DNA of 64,000 nt from Novacetimonas maltaceti. Its GTDB lineage: Bacteria; Pseudomonadota; Alphaproteobacteria; Acetobacterales; Acetobacteraceae. Position 1 is the stretch's first letter. Every line of letters starts with the position of its first letter. This document shows positions 36,050-43,836 of this stretch, in pieces. The notes beneath the pieces are model-generated. The model was not told where the DNA came from. It made no database searches and saw nothing but the letters and a program-made list of their open reading frames with translations. The DNA lies in assembly GCF_002906255.1 (NCBI RefSeq), contig NZ_POTC01000010.1, positions 32,932 to 96,931 on the forward strand, read 5' to 3'. The position numbers and the translations under genes were made by a program.

Positions 36050-38586
36050 TTGTCCCCACCCATAATGTCGTCAGTGATTGTGTAGACGCGCACGGACTTG
36101 CCGTGTTCGGGGTCTTTGAGGAATGATGATGCCTTGCCGCCCCTGCCAGAATTAAGATACCCGGCGGCGATCAGGCTTTGCGCGGCCCGCTTTGCATCCA
36201 GCCCCTTACACACGACCTCACGCCACACGGCGGGGAAGATCAGGTATTCCCATTTCTCCGCACCGCCTTCTGTCGTCACCTTGCGGCGGTATCCGGCACG
36301 GTCTCTCGTGCGGGAGCGGCTATCATCGCCGTCGCCATCGGGACCACCCAGCAGGGTGAAACGGCTCTCTCCGTGTTCCTCAATGAAAAGACGGACCTGT
36401 TCGATTGCGGTCCTGTCCTCCGCTGCTTGGGTGCCGCCACGCTCATCAAGCCATGAACGGAAGCATACCAGAGCCGCCCGCGTAGCCTCCCCGCGCTGCC
36501 ACGGCAGAACGCCATACGCGGTTGCCATTTCACCCGCAGCAGCCACCAGTCCAAACCGTCGCACCACGGAACGCACCTGCCCATCGACAGGGGCAGCATC
36601 AGGCAACGCCTGTTCCTCAAATCGTGCCACGATCTGCTTGATGGTATCGGTAAGGGCAGCCTCATCCTCATTGCGATCCAGCACAAGGGCCTGCAACCAG
36701 GCACGGCTTGCGGTGCCGTAGCTTGTCCGGGCCGCACGGCGGATATGATCGGCAAGGTCGCCCGGTGAGGCCATGTCATGCAGGTTTTCAAACAGGCCCA
36801 TCCCGGCACCGGCATCGGCCTGCACGTTCACAAGCCGGACCTCCTGCCCCGCCATCGGGCGCTGTCCGGCCTCCCCCATCTTGGTCGCCAGCGTGATTTC
36901 GCCGGTGGACAGGAACAGCACGCGCCAGCTCTTGCGGGCACGGGCTTCGCCATTGCGCCCGGCACGCTGCTTGCCGCTGTTGTTCGCCAGCATATAGGTG
37001 ATTTCACCGACTTCGCGGCTGTTAGCCTGCCCCATCTCATCAAGGACAAGCAGGGTGTCGGAGGTCTCGGACGCGATACCCTCCGTCCCGTTGGACGTGC
37101 CGCGCCATGACCGCACCTGTCCGTCACGGTCGCCCTTGCCCCATACCGAACCCGCCGCGAACAGGGACGTGGACTTGCCGGACTGGCTCTTGCCCACGAT
37201 GTGGAACCCACCGGACTGTTCGCCCATCAGGTCCAGCAGCGGGCCGCAGAAGGCGACAGACAGGGAAAAGGCAAGGCGGCTGTTGCCCACGGCATAGGCG
37301 GCAATATCGCGCTGCCAGTCCGCCAACGTCCCGCCTGTCCCGTATTCCGCGCCCCGTGCCATGCGGGTTGTCTGGAACACCACATCACGCCGCCCCGCGC
37401 CAACCGTCACCCCATTGGGCAGGACAAAGGTGGCGTTGCCATTGTCATGATACCACCCCGACTTATCGACACAGCGCAGGCGGCGCACGGTATGGACGGA
37501 GGAAAAGAACTGGCGAAGGAATCGCGTCCCAGAGACGGCGCACCCGAAACCCGCATCCTCAAGTTCACCGGCAATGTCCTTGCCGTCCCCATGCACCATG
37601 CGCCTTGGTAATGCCCATTGGTGAGGCCTTCCGTCCGGGTCCAGCCAGCTAATCAGGACGCCCCATCCGTTGCCATCCACGTCCCGCGTTTCGGCAATCA
37701 CGTTGAAGGGGATGCATATCCAAAACTTCTTCGGGGGCAGGTCGCCACCCTGTTCCTCGGTGAAATACAGCCCCCCGCGCTCCATGCTGTAACCGTGCGG
37801 CATCCTGACGTTTGCGACGGCTGGCGTGGCCTGATCCAGATAAGGGCGCAGGAAATCCACATCGGAGGTTTCCCCTCCGCCTGTCAGGTCATCCGGCACG
37901 TCATCGGCCAAATCCCAGCCGGGAGGCAGGTTGTCTGGCACCGCCACCGTACGCACCACCGCAGCCCCGGCATCCTCAAGGGCGGCAATGACCGCATCGG
38001 CATACCCGCTGCCAGCGTCGTCATTATCCGGCCAGATGGTCACGCTACGTCCCGCCAGAGGTGACCAGTCATTATTTGCTGCCGCCTTGCTGCCACCCTG
38101 GGAGGTCATGACCACATAATCAGGGAACAGGCGGCCCGCCGCGTCCGCGGTCTTTTCGCCTTCCACCAGCAGCACGGGCACGTCAGTGGAGGCCGCCAAC
38201 TTATCCAGTCCATAAAGCGGCAACGGCTTGCGTCCCTGCTTCCAGTGCCAGCCGGTGCCGTCATGACGGTTGCCCTTACTGTCCGTCCACACACGGCGGC
38301 CATAGGACAGGGGAAGAATATCCTTACCACCGTCCTCGCGTTCCTTGCGGAACCGGGCACACAGGGGGCGGCCCTCCGCATCCCGGTAAACCCATAGGGA
38401 CGATGCGCCACGCGGCAATTCAGGTTCACAGGGGGCGGGTGTGATCGGCTCCCACTGTTCGCCAGACGGGCCGCCAATGGTCTGGGCTTTCGCCTTTTCC
38501 TCATCTGTCAGGGGCGCAAGCGGAGCCGCACCAGACAGGCACGCCATTGCGGGAAGGCTGCTCGCTTCGGAGGTAATGCCGGTCAT
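36046..38586 (-). CDS. TOPRIM and DUF927-type replication protein (primase/helicase)
   Basis: An 846-residue protein. Residues ~95-240 contain a TOPRIM-like domain (VPVLLVEGEKTADAAGRLFP, then the DxD-type SVTIWPDNDDAG). The centre is a DUF927 helicase-like ATPase with Walker A FHIVGKSQSGKSTSLFAAGS and Walker B-like TLLVLDEMGQ; the stretch IPFNVIAETRDVDGNGWGVL is characteristic of DUF927. The C-terminal ~150 residues may bind DNA. Such proteins replicate plasmids, prophages and satellites. ATG 38586 overlaps the primase-like gene by ATGA. The nearby iterons suggest that it recognises an origin. Confidence 0.85.
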   Translation of the reverse strand: MTGITSEASSLPAMACLSGAAPLAPLTDEEKAKAQTIGGPSGEQWEPITPAPCEPELPRGASSLWVYRDAEGRPLCARFRKEREDGGKDILPLSYGRRVWTDSKGNRHDGTGWHWKQGRKPLPLYGLDKLAASTDVPVLLVEGEKTADAAGRLFPDYVVMTSQGGSKAAANNDWSPLAGRSVTIWPDNDDAGSGYADAVIAALEDAGAAVVRTVAVPDNLPPGWDLADDVPDDLTGGGETSDVDFLRPYLDQATPAVANVRMPHGYSMERGGLYFTEEQGGDLPPKKFWICIPFNVIAETRDVDGNGWGVLISWLDPDGRPHQWALPRRMVHGDGKDIAGELEDAGFGCAVSGTRFLRQFFSSVHTVRRLRCVDKSGWYHDNGNATFVLPNGVTVGAGRRDVVFQTTRMARGAEYGTGGTLADWQRDIAAYAVGNSRLAFSLSVAFCGPLLDLMGEQSGGFHIVGKSQSGKSTSLFAAGSVWGKGDRDGQVRSWRGTSNGTEGIASETSDTLLVLDEMGQANSREVGEITYMLANNSGKQRAGRNGEARARKSWRVLFLSTGEITLATKMGEAGQRPMAGQEVRLVNVQADAGAGMGLFENLHDMASPGDLADHIRRAARTSYGTASRAWLQALVLDRNEDEAALTDTIKQIVARFEEQALPDAAPVDGQVRSVVRRFGLVAAAGEMATAYGVLPWQRGEATRAALVCFRSWLDERGGTQAAEDRTAIEQVRLFIEEHGESRFTLLGGPDGDGDDSRSRTRDRAGYRRKVTTEGGAEKWEYLIFPAVWREVVCKGLDAKRAAQSLIAAGYLNSGRGGKASSFLKDPEHGKSVRVYTITDDIMGGDK

Positions 38587-38930
38587 GGCTGCACCCCCAC
38601 GCCAAGCATAAGGGATAACTGCCGTGCCGCCTCGATCTGGGACAGCCCGAACAGATAGGCCGCAAGGGATACGGGATCACCGCCCCGGTCGCCCGTAGCG
38701 AAATCAGACCATCGGCCCGTGTTCATGTTCACTTTGAACGAACCGGGGTTACGGTCCCCCCGGCGCGGGTTGCGTGATACCCATTCGTGCCCCTCACGCC
38801 TGCCGTCTGGCAGCCAGCGCAGGAGTAGAGCCGTCAGCACGCCAAGGGCTGCGCTGTTGACTGCCTGGAAGTCTATTTTATCCCCCGGATTCGTGTGTAC
38901 GGAGTCCGGGTGTGCATGTGTTTCTGCCAT
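38583..38930 (-). CDS. Primase zinc-binding-like small protein
   Basis: A 115-residue protein whose C-terminal half, RNPGSFKVNMNTGRWSDFAT then GDRGGDPVSLAAYLFGLSQI, follows the pattern of CHC2-type primase zinc-binding domains (G-S-hhh-x-x-x-G-x-W-x-D-h-A-x-G-x-x-G-D-x-h-x-L). The zinc-ligand cysteines and histidines are missing. In mobile elements this module is usually split off from the TOPRIM/helicase part, as here. It overlaps the start of the helicase gene (ATGA). Confidence 0.7.
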   Translation of the reverse strand: MAETHAHPDSVHTNPGDKIDFQAVNSAALGVLTALLLRWLPDGRREGHEWVSRNPRRGDRNPGSFKVNMNTGRWSDFATGDRGGDPVSLAAYLFGLSQIEAARQLSLMLGVGVQP

Positions 38931-38941
38931 GTCAGGCTTGC

Positions 38942-39032
38942 CACCTTATTAAGGTGCCGCCCGTCATTTTACTTGGGAAATTCCGCCTTGGTGATGTATG
39001 GTGGCTCTGACCTCAGGACACCATACATCACC
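38942..39032. promoter_or_regulatory. Two perfect dyads between alpA-like and primase genes
   Basis: CACCTTA-T-TAAGGTG lies at 38942-38956. A 14-base perfect inverted repeat, GGTGATGTATGGTG (38990-39003) and CACCATACATCACC (39019-39032), has a 15-base spacer. Both sit in the 118 bases upstream of the primase-like gene. They may be operators for AlpA-like or other regulators, or the large hairpin may act in RNA as an attenuator between the genes. Confidence 0.7.
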
Positions 39033-39048
39033 GGCGCGGCTCCCTCAG

Positions 39049-39279
39049 TTAATGACGGGGGCCGTTGCTTTTTGGGATGAATGTTGCGCTGGGAAGGGAC
39101 GCGAGCCATGCCAGTCCCGCCCGGAAATCAATCACCGTCCGACGTCCCAGCTTCTTTGCGATCAGCTTGCCGTCATTCAGCTTGCGATATGTTTCCGTGC
39201 GGGACATGCCCGTCCGCGCCACCCACTCAACCACCGATACATAATGCGGAGGTGCCTTCTCATTGCCGCCAGCGATCAT
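39049..39279 (-). CDS. alpA: AlpA-like helix-turn-helix regulator/excisionase
   Basis: A 76-residue DNA-binding protein. YVSVVEWVARTGMSRTETYRKL is a MerR/AlpA-type helix-turn-helix, followed by the wing-like GKLIAKKLGRRTVIDFRAGL. In P4-like and PICI elements AlpA activates integrase/excision or replication genes. GAGGGGGTG precedes ATG 39279. It is ten bases downstream of the preceding small gene on the same strand. Confidence 0.75.
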   Translation of the reverse strand: MIAGGNEKAPPHYVSVVEWVARTGMSRTETYRKLNDGKLIAKKLGRRTVIDFRAGLAWLASLPSATFIPKSNGPRH

Positions 39280-39289
39280 GCGCACCCCC

Positions 39290-39541
39290 TCAGGCCATAG
39301 CGTGGGAGGTTGTGCAGCCAGTACGGCCAACAGGCAGGCGGGCGGCAATGACGGGCAGGTCAGACCGGCGCACGAAGCGGAAGCGGCCCCGCTTGATTGT
39401 GGGGATCATCCCGCTTGCCGCGTAGGAATACGCGGTCGTCATCGCATGGAAGCTATCGCCAGCGCCCCGAGTCGCACGCTGGCTGTTCAGTTCCGCAATC
39501 GCATCGGCAAAAGGGATCAGGTCGTCGTTTTCTTCGGTCAT
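39290..39541 (-). CDS. Small putative DNA-binding protein of the element
   Basis: An 83-residue protein beginning MTEENDDLIPFADAIAELNS. The segment YSYAASGMIPTIKRGRFRFVRRSDLP looks like a degenerate excisionase/MerR-type winged helix, in which a residue pair is read as helix, turn and basic wing. It is first in the minus-strand operon that continues with alpA and the replication genes. Function unknown. Confidence 0.6.
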   Translation of the reverse strand: MTEENDDLIPFADAIAELNSQRATRGAGDSFHAMTTAYSYAASGMIPTIKRGRFRFVRRSDLPVIAARLPVGRTGCTTSHAMA

Positions 39542-40109
39542 AAAGCACCGTAAACCAAGGGTTTCAGGGTGCTATCAGGGCGTCGGGAAGCACAAGGGCC
39601 TGTGCAAAGATGCACAGATTTTCCCTTGTCAACCAAACCGGAGTCCGCCTAAAGAATGTTTAGGAACCATCACCAACGGAACCTGTGTTTTCTAGCCGGA
39701 TTGGCGGTTTTCCGCCGTCCTGATAGCAATGACACTACCAACGAGAAGCCGCTTTCGGTGCGCCAACACCGGGCGGCTTTTCTTTTGGCGACACGCTCCC
39801 GAAGAAGCGAGTCACGCGCCACTGATTCTCTATACACCCCAAACGAAGCGGTTCCAATACGAAATGCCGTAGGAAGTCTCCTATGTCTCCACACGGCACA
39901 ATGACCGTCGTGGGGCTGGTCCCACACCGTTTGTCTCATAAACACCCCTCCACGGGCTTCTGTGGACCTCTAAGGGGCATCCTGATGTGTCACCTAAGGT
40001 GACAGTTGCGGACAGGAGGGGACAACCACGGACAAACATGGAACAGGATTGACCTTGGGGAACCGGCTTCGGGGCGCTGGCACCCCACGGTTAAGCCCTA
40101 CATCGTCTC
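39542..40109. other. Regulatory-looking gap between the two minus-strand operons of the element
   Basis: About 570 bases. Short ORFs on both strands (for example 39656-39904) have no protein-like features and overlap each other. The gap holds GATTGGCGGTTTTCCGCCGT near 39699, nearly the same as a stretch beside iteron cluster A (35953), and the dyad at 39988. It probably contains the promoter of the replication operon. Confidence 0.45.
39988..40004. promoter_or_regulatory. Perfect dyad TGTCACC-TAA-GGTGACA
   Basis: A 17-base palindrome in an otherwise empty region, 105 bases past the end of the small-gene operon. Its core CACCTAAGGTG resembles the CACCTTATTAAGGTG dyad at 38942. A regulator of the element is the likely ligand. 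Confidence 0.5.
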
Positions 40110-40439
40110 TCATGAAATGCAGTCCTCGATGGCGTGGACATATCGACCGATCCCATCGGCTAGCCATGCCAGCTCAGTGCCGGTCTGTTTGTCCCCCTCC
40201 GCCATACGGGCCAGTATCCCGGCCATGACACTGATTTCCGTGGTGGCAGCCTGTATGGCCGCCAGCCGGTCGGGCGTTGCGATGCTGGGCGGCGCTGTAT
40301 GCGCGCGCCATGCCCGGTGGCAGGACGCGGAACTGCTGCCCATCGCCTCGCCTACCTCGCGCCATGACAGGCCCTCTTTGCGGAGGTGTTCAATCCGGCG
40401 CAGGTCGCGGGCAGACCAGGTGCGTGCGGGGCGGCTCAT
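40110..40439 (-). CDS. Helix-turn-helix protein of the element
   Basis: A 109-residue protein. RTWSARDLRRIEHLRKEGLS then WREVGEAMGSSSASCHRAWR is a homeodomain/GcrA-like helix-turn-helix. The C-terminal half is helical. It could be a regulator or, by position and type, a small terminase-like protein; the sequence does not decide. It is the last gene in a chain of six overlapping small genes (start overlaps the previous stop by ATGA). Confidence 0.65.
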   Translation of the reverse strand: MSRPARTWSARDLRRIEHLRKEGLSWREVGEAMGSSSASCHRAWRAHTAPPSIATPDRLAAIQAATTEISVMAGILARMAEGDKQTGTELAWLADGIGRYVHAIEDCIS

Positions 40440-40858
40440 GCGTGCCCCCTGTAGTGCTGATGGGCCATGTAGAGGTCATACAGACGCGCTTTGGCTGCGA
40501 CGGTGAAGTAGTCCACATGCCGATCCACTAAGGGGATGCCCTCATGCTCATATCTGGCGCATGGGGCATCTTTCAGCCTGTGCCGCATGTCCTCGACCTC
40601 CGCCCGCATCAGCCTTTGCGCCTCCTGTAAGGGCAGACCGTCCACGCCCCATACAGCATCGGCCCATTGCTTCCCGCGCTGGATCGGGTCCGGCACCCCG
40701 AACAGGGTGGCGTATGCTTCATCCGGCGTCATGGCTTTATCTCCGCCCACAGGCGCATCGTCAGGATACCCAGCGCGTTGCCAGCCCGGATCGTCCAGGC
40801 CGATAGCAGGATGAGAAACCACAGGGCTGTGTGGATCAGGATGCGTTTCATTTTGCAT
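40436..40858 (-). CDS. Hypothetical protein of the element
   Basis: A 140-residue soluble protein. I do not recognise it. The centre, AMTPDEAYATLFGVPDPIQRG then QEAQRLMRAEVEDMRHRL, is helical, and the end is rich in aromatic residues (YFTVAAKARLYDLYMAHQHY). It overlaps the gene before it by 11 bases and the gene after it by four. Confidence 0.6.
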   Translation of the reverse strand: MQNETHPDPHSPVVSHPAIGLDDPGWQRAGYPDDAPVGGDKAMTPDEAYATLFGVPDPIQRGKQWADAVWGVDGLPLQEAQRLMRAEVEDMRHRLKDAPCARYEHEGIPLVDRHVDYFTVAAKARLYDLYMAHQHYRGHA

Positions 40859-41096
40859 ACCCTCCGGCTTTCACCGCCTCGGCGTCCTCCTGTGCGGTGG
40901 CCTCCATTTTCGCGGTGAAGTCAGCCAGCCAGAACACCACGCCCATCCACTGGCTCTTGATTTCCATGGTGACCTCATCGGTCATGTCCATGTCATGCGC
41001 GAGCGTGTGAAGGGTATTCCGCAAGTGCTGGGCTGTGTTCTGCTGCCAGTTGAGGGCATATTCCCCTATCGCTGGGAAACTTGGGATACTGCTCAT
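40848..41096 (-). CDS. Hypothetical protein of the element
   Basis: An 82-residue protein beginning MSSIPSFPAIGEYALNWQQN, with a helical middle (HLRNTLHTLAHDMDMTDEVT) and a VVFWLADFTAKMEATAQEDA tail. Function unknown. ATG 41096 overlaps the previous stop by ATGA. Confidence 0.6.
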   Translation of the reverse strand: MSSIPSFPAIGEYALNWQQNTAQHLRNTLHTLAHDMDMTDEVTMEIKSQWMGVVFWLADFTAKMEATAQEDAEAVKAGGYAK

Positions 41097-41326
41097 TTTG
41101 CGGCCCTCCGCAGATTGGCGATAATTTTTTCCAAGGTGTGAGCGGCCCAATACGGCCCATCTGCCCACCCTCCAACGTCCTCTTTGGTGGGTTCAGGTGC
41201 AGGGATGTCGGCTGCGTCCATCATCTGGCTGCCCATCAGTCGAAGCGCCTGCACGAGCCTGTCCAGGTCGTCGCAGTTATTGTGCGTGGTTACGATCAGT
41301 TCGCCGTTGTCAAAGGATCTGCTCAT
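41093..41326 (-). CDS. Hypothetical protein of the element
   Basis: A 77-residue acidic protein (DDLDRLVQALRLMGSQMMDA, AHTLEKIIANLRRAAK). I do not recognise it. It is coupled to both neighbours by ATGA overlaps. Confidence 0.6.
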   Translation of the reverse strand: MSRSFDNGELIVTTHNNCDDLDRLVQALRLMGSQMMDAADIPAPEPTKEDVGGWADGPYWAAHTLEKIIANLRRAAK

Positions 41327-41583
41327 TTCGCACCCCCTTTCATCGCCAGAATGTCGCGTGCCAGGCTGCCCTCGATCTGCTTGGGGTCCGGGTCGAACAG
41401 CATCACCAGCCGGGCCTTGTCCTGCAGGTCGGCAAAGGACCGGGCGGGGGTCTGGATTACCTTGCGGTAGGCGGCCCGGAAACGGTCGGATTGGGCCTGC
41501 GCATTGGCCGTGGCCGGTTCTTTGTAGCAGCGGCGATCAGCACCAAGGGCGGCCATGGTGGCCTTGCGGATGGGGCTGGTCAT
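41323..41583 (-). CDS. Hypothetical protein of the element
   Basis: An 86-residue basic protein (MTSPIRKATMAALGADRRCY ... RFRAAYRKVIQTPARSFADL). Function unknown. The frame is open to 41781, but ATG 41583 overlaps the previous stop by ATGA, which fixes the start. Confidence 0.6.
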   Translation of the reverse strand: MTSPIRKATMAALGADRRCYKEPATANAQAQSDRFRAAYRKVIQTPARSFADLQDKARLVMLFDPDPKQIEGSLARDILAMKGGAK

Positions 41584-41828
41584 CGGGCCGCCTCCATCGC
41601 CTGCACTTTTGCACTGGTGTGATGCAAAACCTCCGGCTGGGCGAACCCGGCCAGGGCGAGCAGGAGCAGCGCGGGGAAGATCAGCCCGGCTGCCAGATGC
41701 TCGGATGTGAGTAAGAGGGCTTTCCCAGCTTTGGGAAAAATGGAGCCGAGTACGCTTGTACCCAGCCGGGAACATGCCCATGTGGGTCTGGGCGTGCTAT
41801 AAGTACGGTTAGCCATTGCCGAATTCAT
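41580..41828 (-). CDS. Small single-pass membrane protein of the element
   Basis: An 82-residue protein with one hydrophobic segment (LAAGLIFPALLLLALAGFAQ). It is the first gene of the six-gene operon. An ATG at 41816 lies 12 bases after a GAAGG and could be the true start. Function unknown; a single-pass small protein could be holin-like, but nothing specific supports that. Confidence 0.55.
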   Translation of the reverse strand: MNSAMANRTYSTPRPTWACSRLGTSVLGSIFPKAGKALLLTSEHLAAGLIFPALLLLALAGFAQPEVLHHTSAKVQAMEAAR

Positions 41829-41902
41829 CCTTCGGTTGTGGTTAGGCCGGGCGCGGGAGCTTCCACCTTCCCGTCCGGCTGCCTTGCCAAAGAGCGCAAG
41901 GT

Positions 41903-41960
41903 CGCTACACTGTCCACAAGTTTTACCCCTTGGTCAACCCAAGATCGACACAGTGTAGCG
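41903..41960. promoter_or_regulatory. Inverted operator pair between divergent promoters
   Basis: CGCTACACTGT at 41903 and ACAGTGTAGCG at 41950-41960 form a perfect 11-base inverted repeat with a 36-base spacer. It lies in the 140-base divergent region between the small-gene operon and the XRE gene. The second copy is nine bases before the XRE start codon, which suits autorepression. Confidence 0.7.
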
Positions 41961-41968
41961 AAGTTTAT

Positions 41969-42196
41969 ATGACCCCAGAACAATGCAAGATGGCCCGAGC
42001 GGGTCTTAACCTAGGCGTGCGGGAATTGGCCGAGCTTGCTCAGGTCTCCACCAACACGATTACCCGCCTTGAGCGTGGGGAATCGCTTTATCCCCGTACG
42101 GTCGAAGCCATCCGTGCCGCCCTGGAAGACGCCGGGGTCGAGTTCATTGCAGAGAATGGCGGTGGGGCTGGGGTGCGGTTGAGGAAGAGCGAATAA
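41969..42196 (+). CDS. XRE-family regulator
   Basis: A 75-residue protein that is nearly all helix-turn-helix: MTPEQCKMARAGLNLGVREL, then AELAQVSTNTITRLERGESL and an AIRAALEDAGVEFIAENGGG tail. This type is common in acetic acid bacteria as an element repressor or antitoxin. The inverted operator pair overlaps its promoter. The following gene starts immediately at the next base. Confidence 0.85.
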   Translation: MTPEQCKMARAGLNLGVRELAELAQVSTNTITRLERGESLYPRTVEAIRAALEDAGVEFIAENGGGAGVRLRKSE

Positions 42197-42616
42197 GTGG
42201 AGGCACCCACAAGCAAAGCTCAATGCGTTGCGCTCCGATTAGGCCCTCTCGACGTTCAGCTTATTAACCGCACATTGAAGACAGACCTGGAACCGGGGGA
42301 ACTTTACCTCAGTCGGCAGGCCCATTGGCATATCGCCAAGGACCATCCAGAAGACTATGCCATGTGCATGTCCGCCCTTCGGCGCGTTGGCCAATCGCCC
42401 GGATTGATAGGGCAAGCCCCCAAACATGCGGACAATTTTGAACTTGTGATACGCTTTCGATCAAGCCAGCAGGAAGGCGAATATGTCCTGATTGCCGTAG
42501 GGCTGGAACGGGACCGAGACGGGCTTTATCGCGTGAAGACCGCCTACCGTGTGCCAGAACGGACCATTACCACCAGACGAGCCGCTGGCCGACTCTGCCT
42601 TCCTGTTCGCTCATAA
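42197..42616 (+). CDS. PBECR-like (phage barnase/EndoU/colicin E5-D/RelE-fold) putative nuclease
   Basis: A 139-residue protein starting with GTG directly after the XRE stop codon, with GAGGAAG at the right distance. The segment YLSRQAHWHIAKDHPEDYAM followed by SPGLIGQAPKHADNFELVIR and YVLIAVGLERDRDGLYRVKT matches the layout of PBECR-type domains: H-I-x3-H-P near the start, an IGxxPKxxD motif, and VLVAV strands then a TAY motif. That identity is by eye. Co-transcription with an XRE protein suggests a toxin-antitoxin-like pair or a phage-interference nuclease. Confidence 0.55.
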   Translation: MEAPTSKAQCVALRLGPLDVQLINRTLKTDLEPGELYLSRQAHWHIAKDHPEDYAMCMSALRRVGQSPGLIGQAPKHADNFELVIRFRSSQQEGEYVLIAVGLERDRDGLYRVKTAYRVPERTITTRRAAGRLCLPVRS

Positions 42617-42645
42617 AAAAAGACCGGCGAACCGGTCTTTTTTCT
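42617..42645 (+). terminator. Rho-independent terminator
   Basis: AAAAAGACCGG, loop CGAA and CCGGTCTTTTT followed by TCTT begin one base after the stop codon of the PBECR-like gene. The A-run makes it bidirectional in principle. Confidence 0.9.
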
Positions 42646-43484
42646 TGTCCGGGCGGGACGCAATCCCCGATCTCTTGGCTTGGCCCTCTCTGCCGCATAA
42701 GAGGTGCCAGGTTAGTTACCTGCGGCTAGCAGGTGCGTGAGGTAGCCGTTCTCACCTCACCGGACCCCCCATACATTGCGATCAGAGAGATATCCGTCAA
42801 CCCTCCATAGGTCACGAAACATTGCGGCGCACCAGCAGATCACCCGCATCAACGTCGAGCATGGAATGCAAGTCAGGCCGGTGCCCCGTATGGGGCAACA
42901 TATCTTGCCTTCCCTGATTTGTTCCAACTCGGCCCGAGATGGCCCTAAACGGCCCGGACAGGCTGTTTCTTTCCTTCGGGCCAAGTCGGGCCATTTGAGG
43001 CCGAATAGGACAGAAAACGGATCGGCAAGATGTGTGACCCTAGCTAGGGCACCGGGCTTATTCGCGCTCCGCACTCAATGGTTTTCAGTTGTTGAGACGC
43101 ATTGGAGCAGGTTGCGGGGGAGCCGTTTTGATTTAATCGCGCTAAAACCGGCAGAAAACAGCCATCGTTTGAAAAACAATCATTTGAAAAAAAATCAAAA
43201 CGACCTGCTGATTTCCTATATAGCTGCCGAAAATAATATGGCCTGCCGATTTGATTTTCTTTGAAAAAACAATCAAACGCTGCCTGTCACATTCTCTCTC
43301 GCGCGCACGCGCGTATTGTGCAACTCGCTGCAAAGCCGGTCAGTGGGTCATGCTCCGATACCTGTACGACCTTGCTATGATATGCGGCCCATTCGACCCT
43401 CGGCCACGGTCTATTTTCGTCTACTTTAGACGCGCCCGAACGTGGGGTTGACGGCAATGAAGCCACCCAACAGCATCCGTGAAT
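42646..43484. other. Non-coding region with AT-rich repeats and first CG-rich motif
   Basis: No ORF here looks like a real protein. From 43137 to 43275 the sequence is AT-rich and repeats TTTGAAAAACAATC-like and ATCAAA-like words in both orientations. At 43298-43315 it holds CTCGCGCGCACGCGCGTA. Before that, GGCCC-type words recur between 42930 and 43000. It may hold an origin or the promoter of higBA. Confidence 0.4.
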
Positions 43485-43527
43485 GTTCCCGAAAATGGAA
43501 TATATCCATTGATCCCAAAACGGGAAC
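43485..43527. promoter_or_regulatory. Nested dyads upstream of higB
   Basis: An outer inverted repeat GTTCCCG (43485) / CGGGAAC (43521) encloses an inner AATGGA-ATATA-TCCATT (43494-43510). They end 16 bases before the higB start codon, where HigA-type antitoxins normally bind. Confidence 0.65.
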
Positions 43528-43542
43528 GTGTTACATAATGAC

Positions 43543-43836
43543 ATGCAAGTCATTGCCCTCAAAACGCTCCGCGCCTTCTGGGAAAAGCACCCGCAGGCCG
43601 AGGCCCCGCTCCGGGCATGGCACCGCGTAGTTTCCAAGGCGGAGTGGGTGGGGACGGCAGACATTCGTGAAATGGCCCGCTCTGCTGATTTCGTGGCTGA
43701 CAACCGCGTGATCTTCAACATTGGCGGCAACAAATACCGCCTGATTGTTCGTGTTTCCTATGAATATAAGCGCGTCCTGGTCAAGTTCATCGGAACGCAC
43801 CGCGAATATGACAAGATCAACCCGGAGACAGTATGA
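43543..43836 (+). CDS. higB: HigB-type mRNA interferase toxin
   Basis: A 97-residue RelE-superfamily toxin that cuts translated mRNA. MQVIALKTLRAFWEKHPQAE, LRAWHRVVSKAEWVGTADI, VFNIGGNKYRLIVRVSYEYK and VLVKFIGTHREYDKI are the conserved blocks of the HigB_toxin family, including the C-terminal THxxYDxI. ATG 43543 gives the standard start; the frame opens at 43528. The downstream higA overlaps by ATGA, and the toxin-first order is typical for higBA. Confidence 0.93.
   Translation: MQVIALKTLRAFWEKHPQAEAPLRAWHRVVSKAEWVGTADIREMARSADFVADNRVIFNIGGNKYRLIVRVSYEYKRVLVKFIGTHREYDKINPETV

Noticed and set aside
39656..39904. 82-codon ORF in the gap between the element's operons
   Set aside because: It overlaps an equally long antisense ORF, has no ribosome site and contains the GATTGGC-GTTTTCCGCCGT repeat shared with a non-coding region.
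42776..43264. 162-codon plus-strand ORF after the PBECR-like gene
   Set aside because: The translation has no family resemblance, the start lacks a ribosome site, and the last part is made of AT-rich repeats.
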